Shown here in pieces: positions 16,222-23,663 of a stretch of 37,502 nt of DNA. Positions within the stretch are counted from its first letter, which is position 1, and each line of letters opens with the position of its first letter. The notes under the pieces are model-generated. The model was not told where the DNA came from. It made no database searches and was given only the letters and a program-made list of their open reading frames with translations. Source of the DNA: Clostridia bacterium (GTDB taxonomy: Bacteria; Bacillota; Clostridia; Oscillospirales; Acutalibacteraceae); NCBI GenBank assembly GCA_017631955.1, contig JAGBSJ010000040.1, positions 1 through 37,502 of the forward strand, in the 5' to 3' direction. The position numbers were made by a program, and so were the translations under genes.

Positions 16222-17202
16222 CTATAAGCGTTTTATCAAGTTTTCTTTGCCGATTGGCACGAAGAAATGCTCTGAATCGGTTGAAGAATCTGCATAACGG
16301 AGTACTGCTACAAACTGTCCCTCGCCTTTTGTCTTATGAGGGTAGCATCTTCTTGTATAGTGCATATTTTCACACTTGCAACCATCAAATTGTATTCCGT
16401 CAGTAGTATTTTCACGGACATTTTCAGGTACAGGTACAAGCTCAAATCCGGGATGACGCTCTAAAAACGAATCAATTGTCATTTCATTTTCTTCTAATGA
16501 GAAAGTGCAAGTTGAATACACGATATAGCCACCGAGCTTTACGAGTTGTGCGGCACAATCAAGAATTTCAGCTTGTCTTTCGGCACACATTCTAACATTT
16601 TCAGGTGACCACTCATCTATTGCGATTTCTTCTTTGCGGAACATCCCCTCACCTGAGCAAGGGGCATCAACCATAATCATATTAAAATAATTCTCGGGGA
16701 ACATTTTCACAAGTTTTTGCGGATGCATACAAGTTGTAACGACATTCTTGAATCCCATTCGCTCTATATTACCCGTAAGAATTTTACAGCGTGATGGTAC
16801 AATCTCGTTTGACACAAGAACACCATCTTTGCCTAACTTGTTCTTAATCTGACTACTTTTTCCACCAGGGGCAGCACACATATCAAGAATTTTCCAATTC
16901 TTTTGTATTTCTATACTTTCAACAGGCACCATTGCGGCGGGTTCTTGCACATAAATCATACCCGCGTGGTGATAAGGGTGATTACCGATTCCATCATAAT
17001 CAAAATAAAATCCATTAGGGACATAAGGGATTTTCTCTCCACCAAACGGATTGATTTTCTCGAAATCTTCAAGTGAAATCTTATCAGCATTCACACGAAA
17101 TGCACGAACAGGTGGCTCGTCAAAAGATTTTTTAAAATCCTCAAACTCGTCACCTAAAAGTGTTTTCATTCTGTTTTCAAATTCAACAGGTAATTGTTTC
17201 AT
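16222..17202 (-). CDS. rsmF: Catalytic part of rsmF-like rRNA cytosine-C5 methyltransferase
   Basis: 326 aa containing the complete SAM-dependent catalytic domain. Motif I is ILDMCAAPGGKSSQI, motif IV MVDAPCSGEGMFRKE, and motif VI VYSTCTFSLEENE holds the catalytic Cys. The N-terminal region before residue 90 is the family's RNA-recognition part. AGGTGA precedes the ATG, which overlaps the rsmE stop by one base. Because the frame ends at the frameshift near 16241, the RNA-binding C-terminus is lost unless the shift is an error or is corrected. Confidence 0.85.
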   Translation of the reverse strand: MKQLPVEFENRMKTLLGDEFEDFKKSFDEPPVRAFRVNADKISLEDFEKINPFGGEKIPYVPNGFYFDYDGIGNHPYHHAGMIYVQEPAAMVPVESIEIQKNWKILDMCAAPGGKSSQIKNKLGKDGVLVSNEIVPSRCKILTGNIERMGFKNVVTTCMHPQKLVKMFPENYFNMIMVDAPCSGEGMFRKEEIAIDEWSPENVRMCAERQAEILDCAAQLVKLGGYIVYSTCTFSLEENEMTIDSFLERHPGFELVPVPENVRENTTDGIQFDGCKCENMHYTRRCYPHKTKGEGQFVAVLRYADSSTDSEHFFVPIGKENLIKRL

Positions 17203-17951
17203 TATTTGTCACCTAAATACATTTCGGCATGAAGCATACACATTGATACGCTTGTAATTGCGGCAGTTTCTGTACGAAGAATACGTTTGCCTAAAGATAT
17301 TACTTTTCCGCCCATTTCTAAGGCATTCTCTATTTCTTTTTCGTCAAATCCACCTTCAGGGCCAATTAAAATGCCCACACTCATACCGCTTTTAATCTCA
17401 TTAAGGGCATTTTTTGTATCTTCCATTCCATTTTTGCTTTCATAAGGAACTAAAAGCACGTCAAGGTCTTTTGCTTTTTCTAATGCTTGTTTGTATGTAA
17501 GGATTTCGCTGATTTCAGGAATTTTATTGCATTTACTCTGTTTTGCAGCACTTTCTGAAATTGCTTGCCAACGCTCACGCTTGCTTTTCTTTTTCTTCTC
17601 TTCGATTTTCACAACAGAGCGACTCATCTGCACAGGTACAATTTCGCAAACACCTAATTCAACACATTTCTGAATAATCAGTTCCATTTTGTCCCCTTTG
17701 GGAAGTCCTTGAAACAGATATATTTTAATAGGCAAACTTGTATCATTAAAATTTTCTTGGAGTATTTTAACGACTACTGTATCACTTTCAAAACTTTCGA
17801 TTTCACAAAGATTGCTAACACCATTTTCGCTTACAAGAAAAGTATCACCAATACTCATTCTAAGCACATTTTTTATGTGGTTGAAATCAGTACCATTTAT
17901 GAAAAACCTATTATTCTGTTTTTGATTTTCATTTACAAAAAAGTTATGCAT
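17202..17951 (-). CDS. rsmE: 16S rRNA m3U1498 methyltransferase
   Basis: SPOUT-family methyltransferase, 249 aa, methylating N3 of U1498 in 16S rRNA. The N-terminal PUA-like domain (HNFFVNENQ, HIKNVLRMSIGD) is followed by the knotted SPOUT domain: QGLPKGDKMELIIQKCVELG, VPVQMSRSVVK, SAAKQSKCNKIPEI, LIGPEGGFDEKE and SLGKRILRTETAAI. It sits between the lipid kinase and the rsmF-like gene in a ribosomal RNA modification operon. AAGGGTAA precedes the ATG. Confidence 0.93.
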   Translation of the reverse strand: MHNFFVNENQKQNNRFFINGTDFNHIKNVLRMSIGDTFLVSENGVSNLCEIESFESDTVVVKILQENFNDTSLPIKIYLFQGLPKGDKMELIIQKCVELGVCEIVPVQMSRSVVKIEEKKKKSKRERWQAISESAAKQSKCNKIPEISEILTYKQALEKAKDLDVLLVPYESKNGMEDTKNALNEIKSGMSVGILIGPEGGFDEKEIENALEMGGKVISLGKRILRTETAAITSVSMCMLHAEMYLGDK

Positions 17952-17977
17952 AAATATTACCCTTTTAATTGATTTAA

Positions 17978-17998
17978 GGGACGATGTAGCACCGTCCC
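17978..17998 (-). repeat. GTAGGGGACG-type intergenic hairpin
   Basis: A six-bp GC stem (gggacg / cgtccc) between the lipid kinase and rsmE, with a CTACG tail. The layout, GC stem plus CTAC tail, resembles the hairpin at 22743-22762, which suggests a dispersed hairpin family. The T run is poor, so it is probably not an efficient terminator. Confidence 0.5.
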
Positions 17999-18009
17999 CT
18001 ACGATGATT

Positions 18010-18918
18010 TTACATATTCAAGAAATCCGAATTGCGAGGTACAACAAATGTGATTGCACCTTCTAAAAGTTTAAATTCACGCTCTGTAACATATTCACAT
18101 TCGCCGTCAATGTTAACTGCCGCTGGATTACGGCTTTCAATTCTGACTTTTTTACAACGGCGTACTGTTGTAATATCGAGGTCTAAATGGTCACCGTTTT
18201 TATAAACGCTTATAAGCGGTAAAAGTTTTAATGCACTTCTGTCACAACGGACCATTACACAATCAATAAAACCATCATTTGGCATTGCATTAGGCGCTGC
18301 TTTGTAGCCGCCACCATACCAACGGGAGTTACCTATGTAACAGAAAAGATATTTATCTTCAAAAATCTCATCATCGTCAATTATAATTCTAAAGTCATTT
18401 TTAGTTTTACCTTTAGCAAGGCAACCAAGTGCCGCAAGAGTATATGCAACTTCACCGTTAACACCCGGAAGTTTTTTATATGACACCTGTCTTATACAAA
18501 TTTCAGAATCAAGCCCCATAGCACACTCATTAATTGCAACCACACCATTAGTTTCAATAAGGTCAAGTTTGACAGGTACACCATTCACATGGTCACTAAG
18601 ATTTGTGTTCTTACCAAAAAGTCGGCAGAAATCATTACCCGAACCAAGCGGAATATTCGCAACTTGACAGTTAGGGTATTTGTAACAACCGTTTACGACC
18701 TCATAAAGAGTGCCGTCACCACCGCAAGAATAGAAGCGAATTTCTTCACCTGTTTTTGCTTTTTCTTCAACAAAGCGCATACCCTCTCGAGATTCTTTTG
18801 TCACATAAATTTCTGCGTCAAGATTATTTTCTTTTATGTAATGCTCAATCGTTGGAATATACCCTTTTGCGATTGTGCCTTTTCCTGAAACAGGATTTAC
18901 AACAAAAATATGCTTCAT
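18010..18918 (-). CDS. Diacylglycerol kinase family lipid kinase (YegS/DgkB-like)
   Basis: Soluble lipid kinase, 302 aa. The nucleotide-binding region shows VVNPVSGKG near the N-terminus, CGGDGTLYEVVNG (the GGDG motif) and IPLGSGNDF. The C-terminal beta-sandwich domain has GGGYKAAPNAMPNDGFIDCVMV. The family phosphorylates diacylglycerol or related lipids to recycle them into phospholipid synthesis; the actual substrate is not determined by sequence. It lies inside an RNA methyltransferase operon, so the grouping is probably transcriptional rather than functional. Confidence 0.88.
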   Translation of the reverse strand: MKHIFVVNPVSGKGTIAKGYIPTIEHYIKENNLDAEIYVTKESREGMRFVEEKAKTGEEIRFYSCGGDGTLYEVVNGCYKYPNCQVANIPLGSGNDFCRLFGKNTNLSDHVNGVPVKLDLIETNGVVAINECAMGLDSEICIRQVSYKKLPGVNGEVAYTLAALGCLAKGKTKNDFRIIIDDDEIFEDKYLFCYIGNSRWYGGGYKAAPNAMPNDGFIDCVMVRCDRSALKLLPLISVYKNGDHLDLDITTVRRCKKVRIESRNPAAVNIDGECEYVTEREFKLLEGAITFVVPRNSDFLNM

Positions 18919-18937
18919 AATTTCACACCCAAAGAAA

Positions 18938-20053
18938 TTATTTATAATACATATACAACTGGCATTTAATCATACCATTATAAAGCTTTCTGCGTTTATC
19001 TGCCTTTCTACCGAAGCATTTTTCAAAATCTTCGTCAGGACTAATCACATAATAAGCCCATCCACGCTCTGGCTTGAAGATTTTACCCATTGTTCTGTAA
19101 ATTTCTTCAGCAGATTTAATATCCATCATTCGCTCACCATAAGGTGGGTTGCAGATTACTGTACCCTTTTCACTTTTCGGAATAAAATCTTTCAAATCCT
19201 TTTTAGATAAGTCGATTTTCATACCAACGCCTGCACGACGAGCATTTTCACGTGCGATTTCAAGTGCATGGAAATCAATATCTGAGCCGTATGCCATAAA
19301 ATCGGCATCACGAATTACAAGGTCAGTTGCTCTGCCTCTTTCTTGTTGCCAAACAGATGCCGGAATATTTTCAAATCTTTCTGAAATGAATGCACGATGA
19401 AGTCCAGGGGCAATATTAAGGGCTTTCATAGCACCTTCAATAAGAATTGTACCTGAGCCACAACATACGTCATAAAGTGTGTGATAATGGCGAAGGCGAG
19501 CAAGCTCTGCCATAGCGGCGGCTAAAGTTTCTTTAATCGGTGCCGCATTTGCAACAGGTCTGTAACCTCGTTTGTGAAGCCCCGCACCTGACGTATCAAT
19601 AAACACAGTTACAACATCTTTCATAATTGAAAACTGAATTTGATGCTTTGAACCACTTTCTTCAAACCAAGAAATTCCGTATTTTTCTTTCAATCTTTCA
19701 ACAACTGCTTTTTTGATAATTGCCTGACAATCACTTACTGAATGAAGTTGAGAGTTAAGGGAATAACCTTTAACTGGGAATTCGTCAAACTTACCAATCC
19801 ATTCTTCCCAAGGGAGTTTTTTGACTCCTTGAAAAAGTTGTTCAAAAGTGATTGCTTTGAATTCGCCCATACGAATTAAAATTCTTTCGCTATATCTTGA
19901 ACAGAGGTTTGCACGGGCAAGAATATTCATATCGCCCTCAAAATCTACTCTACCATTTTTTGCTTCAACATTTTGTGCTTCCATATCTTTTAATTCTTGT
20001 GCCACAAGACCTTCAAGCCCTAAAAGACAAGGTGCAGAAAACTTAATTAACAT
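18938..20053 (-). CDS. rlmL: THUMP-domain SAM-dependent RNA methyltransferase (RlmL/YpsC-like)
   Basis: Class I methyltransferase, 371 aa, of the family that makes m2G in 23S rRNA. Residues about 1-155 are the N-terminal ferredoxin-like plus THUMP region (KFSAPCLLGLEGLVAQELKD, AKNGRVDFEG). The catalytic domain has RGYRPVANAAPIKETLAAAM, YDVCCGSGTILIEGAM, YGSDIDFHALEIARENARRAG and the target-base motif VICNPPYGERM. The ATG at 20053 is used because GGAG lies seven bases upstream; the ATG at 20071 would overlap that site. First gene of the rRNA modification operon with its own strong promoter. Confidence 0.9.
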   Translation of the reverse strand: MLIKFSAPCLLGLEGLVAQELKDMEAQNVEAKNGRVDFEGDMNILARANLCSRYSERILIRMGEFKAITFEQLFQGVKKLPWEEWIGKFDEFPVKGYSLNSQLHSVSDCQAIIKKAVVERLKEKYGISWFEESGSKHQIQFSIMKDVVTVFIDTSGAGLHKRGYRPVANAAPIKETLAAAMAELARLRHYHTLYDVCCGSGTILIEGAMKALNIAPGLHRAFISERFENIPASVWQQERGRATDLVIRDADFMAYGSDIDFHALEIARENARRAGVGMKIDLSKKDLKDFIPKSEKGTVICNPPYGERMMDIKSAEEIYRTMGKIFKPERGWAYYVISPDEDFEKCFGRKADKRRKLYNGMIKCQLYMYYK

Positions 20054-20095
20054 ACATTTTCTCCAAATCAATTAAAAAAATCCATAATCACAGAT

Positions 20096-20124
20096 AGTAT
20101 AGCTATTTTTAGCCCTTTTGTCAA
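20096..20124 (-). promoter_or_regulatory. Promoter of the rRNA-modification operon
   Basis: TTGACA (20119-20124) and TATACT (20096-20101) on the minus strand with 17-base spacing, about 45 bases before the methyltransferase ATG. Confidence 0.85.
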
Positions 20125-20139
20125 TTATACAAACACATG

Positions 20140-20166
20140 AAAAAGGGCGAAGTATCAACTCCGCCC
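20140..20166 (-). terminator. lexA terminator
   Basis: A nine-bp stem with one wobble (gggcggagt / acttcgccc) and a four-base loop followed by TTTTTC on the minus strand, just after the lexA stop. Confidence 0.85.
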
Positions 20167-20174
20167 AACTGTTT

Positions 20175-20765
20175 TTAATAATATCTGTAAAGTGCAACTA
20201 CTTTACCAAGAATTATTACCTCGTTTGTAATAATTGGCTCGTATGCATCATTTTCAGGTTGCAATCTGAAATGACCGTTTTCTTTATAGAAACGCTTAAC
20301 TGTTGCTTCGTCTTCAATCATAGCAACAACAATTTCACCATTTGTAGCATAAGGTGTTTTTTCGCAGATTACAACATCGCCGTCAAGAATACCTGCCCAA
20401 AGCATACTCTCACCACGAACTTTAAGAGCAAAAAGCGATTTGTCGCGAGACATTCTGCCGTTGTAAGGAATATAGCCCTCAATTTGTTCAACCGCAAGAA
20501 TTGGCATACCTGCAGTAACTGTACCTAAAAGTGGAACACTTGTTACATTTTCGGCTTGACCTAAAACTCTAATTGAACGCTTTAAGAGTGGGTCACGCTC
20601 AATATAGCCCGCTTCTTCAAGTGCATCAAGATTTGCCTGAACAGAAGATGTTGAACGAAGCCCCACCGCAGAGCCGATTTCACGAACTGATGGCGGAACA
20701 CCACATTGTGAACGCTCACAAAGGAACTCATAAATTTTTTGTTGTGTATCATTAATGGGGCGCAT
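20175..20765 (-). CDS. lexA: LexA SOS repressor
   Basis: LexA, 196 aa, repressing DNA-damage genes until RecA triggers self-cleavage. Residues 1 to about 65 are the winged HTH (QQKIYEFLCERSQCGVPPSV, REIGSAVGLRSTSSVQANLD). The cleavage site is TAGMP (Ala-Gly), the catalytic Ser is in VRGESML and the Lys in ATVKRF. The ATG at 20765 is preferred because GAGGAGA lies six bases upstream; an ATG at 20780 would overlap it. It is a single gene with a LexA-box-like site over its own -35, consistent with autoregulation. Confidence 0.94.
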   Translation of the reverse strand: MRPINDTQQKIYEFLCERSQCGVPPSVREIGSAVGLRSTSSVQANLDALEEAGYIERDPLLKRSIRVLGQAENVTSVPLLGTVTAGMPILAVEQIEGYIPYNGRMSRDKSLFALKVRGESMLWAGILDGDVVICEKTPYATNGEIVVAMIEDEATVKRFYKENGHFRLQPENDAYEPIITNEVIILGKVVALYRYY

Positions 20766-20818
20766 AAAAATTCTCCTCATTTTTTAGATTTTTATAAAAA
20801 CACAGTTTTATTTTCTAT

Positions 20819-20847
20819 ATTCTAACACATAATTTTCAAAAAGTAAA
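20819..20847 (-). promoter_or_regulatory. lexA promoter
   Basis: TTTACT (20842-20847) and TAGAAT (20819-20824) on the minus strand with 17-base spacing. The -35 element is overlapped by a LexA-box-like sequence. Confidence 0.75.
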
Positions 20848-20857
20848 CATTTGTTCG
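20844..20857 (-). promoter_or_regulatory. LexA (DinR) box at lexA
   Basis: On the minus strand CGAACAAATGTTTA, against the Firmicute consensus CGAACNNNNGTTCG. The left half-site is perfect and the right has two changes at its end. It covers the lexA -35, the expected position for autorepression. Confidence 0.72.
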
Positions 20858-20899
20858 ATAAATTTTTAAAAATTTTTTATTTTTCTTAAAATTAAGACT

Positions 20900-20928
20900 T
20901 TGTTAACAGTTATTTTGCAAAATATTAA
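20900..20928 (+). promoter_or_regulatory. Possible plus-strand promoter opposite lexA
   Basis: TTGTTA (20900-20905) and TATTAA (20923-20928) with 17-base spacing. A degenerate LexA-box-like sequence (aAAACatctATTCa, 20924-20938) overlaps its -10 and start. The match to consensus is moderate. Confidence 0.4.
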
Positions 20929-20935
20929 ACATCTA

Positions 20936-21078
20936 TTCATTGTGGCTTAACAATTAAGAGTTATTATTTAAATGCACCAAGGGAAACCGCGGTGCACATA
21001 CCCCATCCTCAAACAACCCCTCAGACCGATGTATTTCGGTCGGAAAAAGGACAGCTCCGCAACTGTCCTTTTTTTCTG
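20936..21078 (+). ncRNA. Candidate structured small RNA or leader upstream of spoIIQ-like gene
   Basis: A gene-free stretch with three successive hairpins: tgcacc / ggtgca (20974-20995), accga / tcggt (21025-21039) and the terminator aaggacag / ctgtcctt (21047-21070) followed by seven T residues. With the upstream promoter candidate it would give a transcript of about 140 bases that ends before the next gene. It does not match a riboswitch or housekeeping RNA that I recognise. It may be a free small RNA or an attenuated leader. Confidence 0.45.
21045..21077 (+). terminator. Strong terminator before the spoIIQ-like gene
   Basis: An eight-bp perfect stem (aaggacag / ctgtcctt) with an eight-base loop and a run of seven T residues on the plus strand. 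It lies 50 bases before the spoIIQ-like start, so that gene must have its own promoter or depend on read-through. Confidence 0.82.
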
Positions 21079-21126
21079 TATAAATTTAGCACCTTTGTCA
21101 AAAATATTGACGGAGGTGCTTTTATT

Positions 21127-21792
21127 TTGAAAAGAATCAAAAATCAGGAAAAATTCAAAAAAACTATTTATTCGGTTTCTGCATTGGCGTTATGCGGTGT
21201 AACCCTATTTTCACTATGGATGACAAACAAAGACAACACTACAACTCCGCAGACAAGCGACACTACAACTACAACGGAACAGACAACAGAAGATTTGCAG
21301 GTAAACACACCTGTTACAAATGTCCGTGACGACAGAACTGACCCTGTTACGACTACAGAAGAATCCCCTATAAGCGTGTTTTATTCGTTTCCCCTTGGTA
21401 ACAAAGTGGCAAGAGAATACTCAAAGGGCGAAATTGTAAAAAACAAAACCACAAACGATTGGCGAACACATAACGGAGTTGACATAAACGGTGCAAAAGG
21501 CGACCAAGTCAATGCAATTTCTGACGGAGTTGTAATTGAGCTTGAACACAGCGAAATCTGGGGCACAATTATTACAATCAACCACGGCAACGGATTTACC
21601 GCGAAATACTATGGATTGCAGAAAGACGGCACCGCAAATCCGGGCGAAGAAATAAAAGCAAACAGTAAAATAGGTGTTCTTGGGGAAATCCCTATTGAAA
21701 GTGCAGATGGTATTCACTTGCATTTTGAACTTTATAAAGACGGAATTACAGTTTCGCCGTCAGATTATTTAGGCAAAAGAGTAGATATTTGA
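21127..21792 (+). CDS. spoIIQ: M23 (LytM) peptidase-like protein, SpoIIQ-like
   Basis: Membrane-anchored protein with a LytM domain, 221 aa. One membrane segment (about residues 14-33) is followed by a Thr/Gln-rich linker. The segment GNKVAREYSKGEIVKNKTTN, then DWRTHNGVDI, is typical of SpoIIQ. The metal motifs HNGVD and HLHFEL are both complete; Bacillus SpoIIQ lacks the first His, while clostridial versions keep it. SpoIIQ spans the forespore side of the engulfment channel with SpoIIIAH. The start is TTG at 21127, with GGAGGT nine bases upstream; a frame open further upstream crosses the terminator and is rejected. It could be another M23 protein, but the linker and signature favour SpoIIQ. 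Confidence 0.78.
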   Translation: MKRIKNQEKFKKTIYSVSALALCGVTLFSLWMTNKDNTTTPQTSDTTTTTEQTTEDLQVNTPVTNVRDDRTDPVTTTEESPISVFYSFPLGNKVAREYSKGEIVKNKTTNDWRTHNGVDINGAKGDQVNAISDGVVIELEHSEIWGTIITINHGNGFTAKYYGLQKDGTANPGEEIKANSKIGVLGEIPIESADGIHLHFELYKDGITVSPSDYLGKRVDI

Positions 21793-21825
21793 ATTTCTTT
21801 GTGATAAAATAAACACGGTGATTTT

Positions 21826-22338
21826 ATGACATCGGTTTATTTCTTTAATCTGACAGAAAAAACTGAATATGATAAAAATCTTTTACCACAGAATGTTAGG
21901 GAGCATTGTAAAAAGCAAGAAAGTGTTGCAGCGGCAACTGAACTTCTTAATATGGGTGTAGAAAATCTTTGGTATGACAGAAACAAGCCAATGGCTGACA
22001 ACTGTTTTGTAAGTATTTCTCACAGTGGCGATATGGTTGCAGTTTGCACAAGCGAAAACCCCATTGGAATTGACATTGAAAAAATTGACGACAAAAGAAA
22101 TTTAGAAAAACTTTCAAATCGTGTTTTTTGTGGTAAAGAGTTAGAGACATTCAAGAATAATCCTACACCTGAACTCTTTTATGAAATATGGACTCAAAAA
22201 GAGGCATACAGTAAAATTGACGGACAAGGCGTAAATGAAATTATGAAGGGCTTTGACATTTTCGATTTACAAGGTTACGAATTCCATACAGAAATAGTAA
22301 ATGATTATGTATTATCAATTTGCGAGAAAATAAAATAG
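21826..22338 (+). CDS. Sfp-type 4'-phosphopantetheinyl transferase
   Basis: Phosphopantetheinyl transferase of about 170 aa, transferring the phosphopantetheine arm of CoA to carrier proteins. The family motifs are SISHSGDMVAV, GIDIEKI (Mg-binding Asp and Glu) and FYEIWTQKEAYSKIDGQG (the W-x-x-KE-A-x-x-K motif). It is about 50 residues shorter than Sfp, like many clostridial members. It lies 33 bases after the spoIIQ-like gene with GGTGA before the ATG. No carrier protein, NRPS or PKS gene is in the window; a condensation-fold protein is at 26201, not adjacent. Confidence 0.88.
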   Translation: MTSVYFFNLTEKTEYDKNLLPQNVREHCKKQESVAAATELLNMGVENLWYDRNKPMADNCFVSISHSGDMVAVCTSENPIGIDIEKIDDKRNLEKLSNRVFCGKELETFKNNPTPELFYEIWTQKEAYSKIDGQGVNEIMKGFDIFDLQGYEFHTEIVNDYVLSICEKIK

Positions 22339-22347
22339 CAAAAAATT

Positions 22348-22370
22348 AAGGGACACGATGTGTCCCTTTT
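22348..22370 (+). terminator. Terminator after the phosphopantetheinyl transferase gene
   Basis: A nine-bp perfect stem (aagggacac / gtgtccctt) with a three-base loop followed by a short T run, ten bases after the stop codon. Confidence 0.82.
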
Positions 22371-22413
22371 GTTATGTAATTTATTCGTTTTTGTGGGGAA
22401 TGGGTCTCTGCAC

Positions 22414-22710
22414 TTAAAAATCTATGGTTTGATACTCTTTACAATAGTTTGTATGTTGCACTACAAGGTGTACCTTTTCATCTAAATGTAGACAACAATG
22501 GTTATTCAACCACTTTACAAAACCCTCGGTTTCTATTGACAAATATTTTTTCCCATTGATAGTTACCCAATAATCACTATCACTTTCCGGCGGTGTCCAA
22601 TCCAAAAACTGTTTTGCCAAATCATTCATAGAACTGGCTATTTCATCAGGCACCGAAATTATGTCTACATCATTATATATTTCGTCATATACTATGTTTA
22701 TTTTTGTCAT
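22414..22710 (-). CDS. Hypothetical protein, 98 aa
   Basis: Unrecognised acidic soluble protein of 98 aa, without signal peptide or membrane segment. It is rich in Asp/Glu and aromatic residues (DWTPPESDSDYWVTINGKK) and has a His/Cys cluster (NNHCCLHLDE). The ATG has AGGTGG at normal spacing and the codon use looks coding. It stands alone, flanked by a plus-strand terminator on one side and a palindrome-rich spacer on the other. Size, acidity and isolation would suit an orphan immunity or cargo-type protein, but nothing in it proves that. Confidence 0.65.
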   Translation of the reverse strand: MTKINIVYDEIYNDVDIISVPDEIASSMNDLAKQFLDWTPPESDSDYWVTINGKKYLSIETEGFVKWLNNHCCLHLDEKVHLVVQHTNYCKEYQTIDF

Positions 22711-22737
22711 ATAACCACCTGAAGTCTAATAATATCT

Positions 22738-22949
22738 CTCGGGCGATTCGTGAATCGCCTCTACATTTATAATAGCAACGCAGTTCCGAAATGCACCATA
22801 GGTGCAAATCATGTGATTTATCACAATTCATGATGAAATCAATTCATGCAAACTTGTTTGCAATTCATTCTACCAATGATTTGCTACGCATGAATTGGCT
22901 ACGCCATGATTTCTCGCTACGCTCCATGAATTGAATTCTTGCGAATTCA
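22738..22949. repeat. Palindrome-rich intergenic repeat region
   Basis: About 210 bases with no gene. It starts with a hairpin gggcgattcgtgaatcgcc followed by TCTACA. It then contains many short inverted and direct repeats built on aattcatg/catgaatt, gctacgc and atgattt, e.g. gcaaacttgtttgc (22856-22869) and gaattcttgcgaattc (22933-22948). The last palindrome abuts the PHP gene stop. The look is of a dispersed palindromic element seen in gut Clostridia, perhaps MITE-like; no transposase or target duplication is seen. Confidence 0.55.
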
Positions 22950-23663
22950 TTATTTATTCAATATATAATCCACAACTGCTTGTGCGGTGCATTCGGGCAA
23001 GTCGATTTCTTCACTTGCTTCTACCATATTTTCAAGGTAATGGGCGTCGGAGTTGCGAAGATATTTCATACCCTTTAATAAGTCGTGTTTTTCTTCATAC
23101 TGTGGAATATACGCTTTATGTGTAAACTCGGCACAGGTAAAATTCATTTCGGGGTACATAAAGCCCAAAACTGAAAGCACAGAATATGATGCTCTATCAA
23201 GGTGTGCAGGAAAAACAACCCCGTTAAATCGTGATACTTCTGCTACAACATCATCAATGCTTATTCCCGATGCAGTTGTTAAAAGGATTTTTTCACTACC
23301 AAGTATTTGGTCGGTTTCATCCATTATATATTGATTGCCAAAAATGCTCTCATCATTTTTAATTGGTGGCATTGTTGTTTTTACATATTCTGAAAACTCC
23401 AACGCGTTTTCAAGAGTTGGGAAAAGGCAAACTGTATGAATTTCTTCTGATGTGCAAAGCTCCATTCCGGGCACAACTATAATACCCGCCTGCTCCCCCG
23501 CTTTTATAGCAGCAGGGCAATTAAGACAGGAGTTGTGGTCTGTGAGGGCGATAATGTCGTAACCCATTAACTTTGCCATATTAACAAGGTTATATGGTGT
23601 CATATCGTTATCGCCACAAGGGGACAAGCACGAATGCAGATGAAAATCATACTTTAAGTTCAT
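22950..23663 (-). CDS. PHP-domain phosphoesterase
   Basis: PHP-domain metal-dependent phosphoesterase-like protein, 237 aa. Metal-binding motifs are DFHLHSCLSPCGD at the N-terminus, ALTDHNS, a Glu in PGMELCTSEEIH, FPAHLD and RNSDAHYLEN near the end, which gives the full set for a trinuclear site. Last gene of the hydrogenase-like operon, starting four bases before the end of the DRTGG gene. PHP proteins are often found in these clusters; the substrate is unknown. Confidence 0.88.
   Translation of the reverse strand: MNLKYDFHLHSCLSPCGDNDMTPYNLVNMAKLMGYDIIALTDHNSCLNCPAAIKAGEQAGIIVVPGMELCTSEEIHTVCLFPTLENALEFSEYVKTTMPPIKNDESIFGNQYIMDETDQILGSEKILLTTASGISIDDVVAEVSRFNGVVFPAHLDRASYSVLSVLGFMYPEMNFTCAEFTHKAYIPQYEEKHDLLKGMKYLRNSDAHYLENMVEASEEIDLPECTAQAVVDYILNK

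Larger units (their letters stand above)
15842..17202 (-). pseudogene. rsmF: rsmF-like rRNA m5C methyltransferase split by one frameshift
   Basis: The N-terminal reading frame (16222-17202) and the C-terminal frame (15842 to about 16241) are two parts of one RsmF/NSUN-type 16S rRNA (cytosine-C5) methyltransferase. The first frame ends FVPIGKENLIKRL then TAG. If one A is added to the four-A run of gaaaac at 16241-16244, the reading becomes GKEKLDKTLIDFLDDTLTTY and joins the C-terminal frame without a stop. The repaired gene has 454 codons, 453 aa, the normal family length. It could be a real mutation, phase variation in the A run, or a sequencing or assembly error. Confidence 0.85.

Noticed and set aside
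21078-21106. A possible sigma-F promoter (GTATA ... GTCAAAAATA) before the spoIIQ-like gene
   Set aside because: The -10 matches the GGnRAnAnTW pattern except one base, but spacing is about 14 rather than 15-16 and the start would leave almost no leader, so it was not listed as a feature.
20992-21126. The upstream extension of the spoIIQ-like frame to an ATG at 20992
   Set aside because: It runs through the hairpin and the strong terminator at 21045-21077 and has no ribosome site; the TTG at 21127 has GGAGGT.
22738-22949. A CRISPR array
   Set aside because: The repeats are short, variable and inverted, with no constant direct repeat and spacer pattern.
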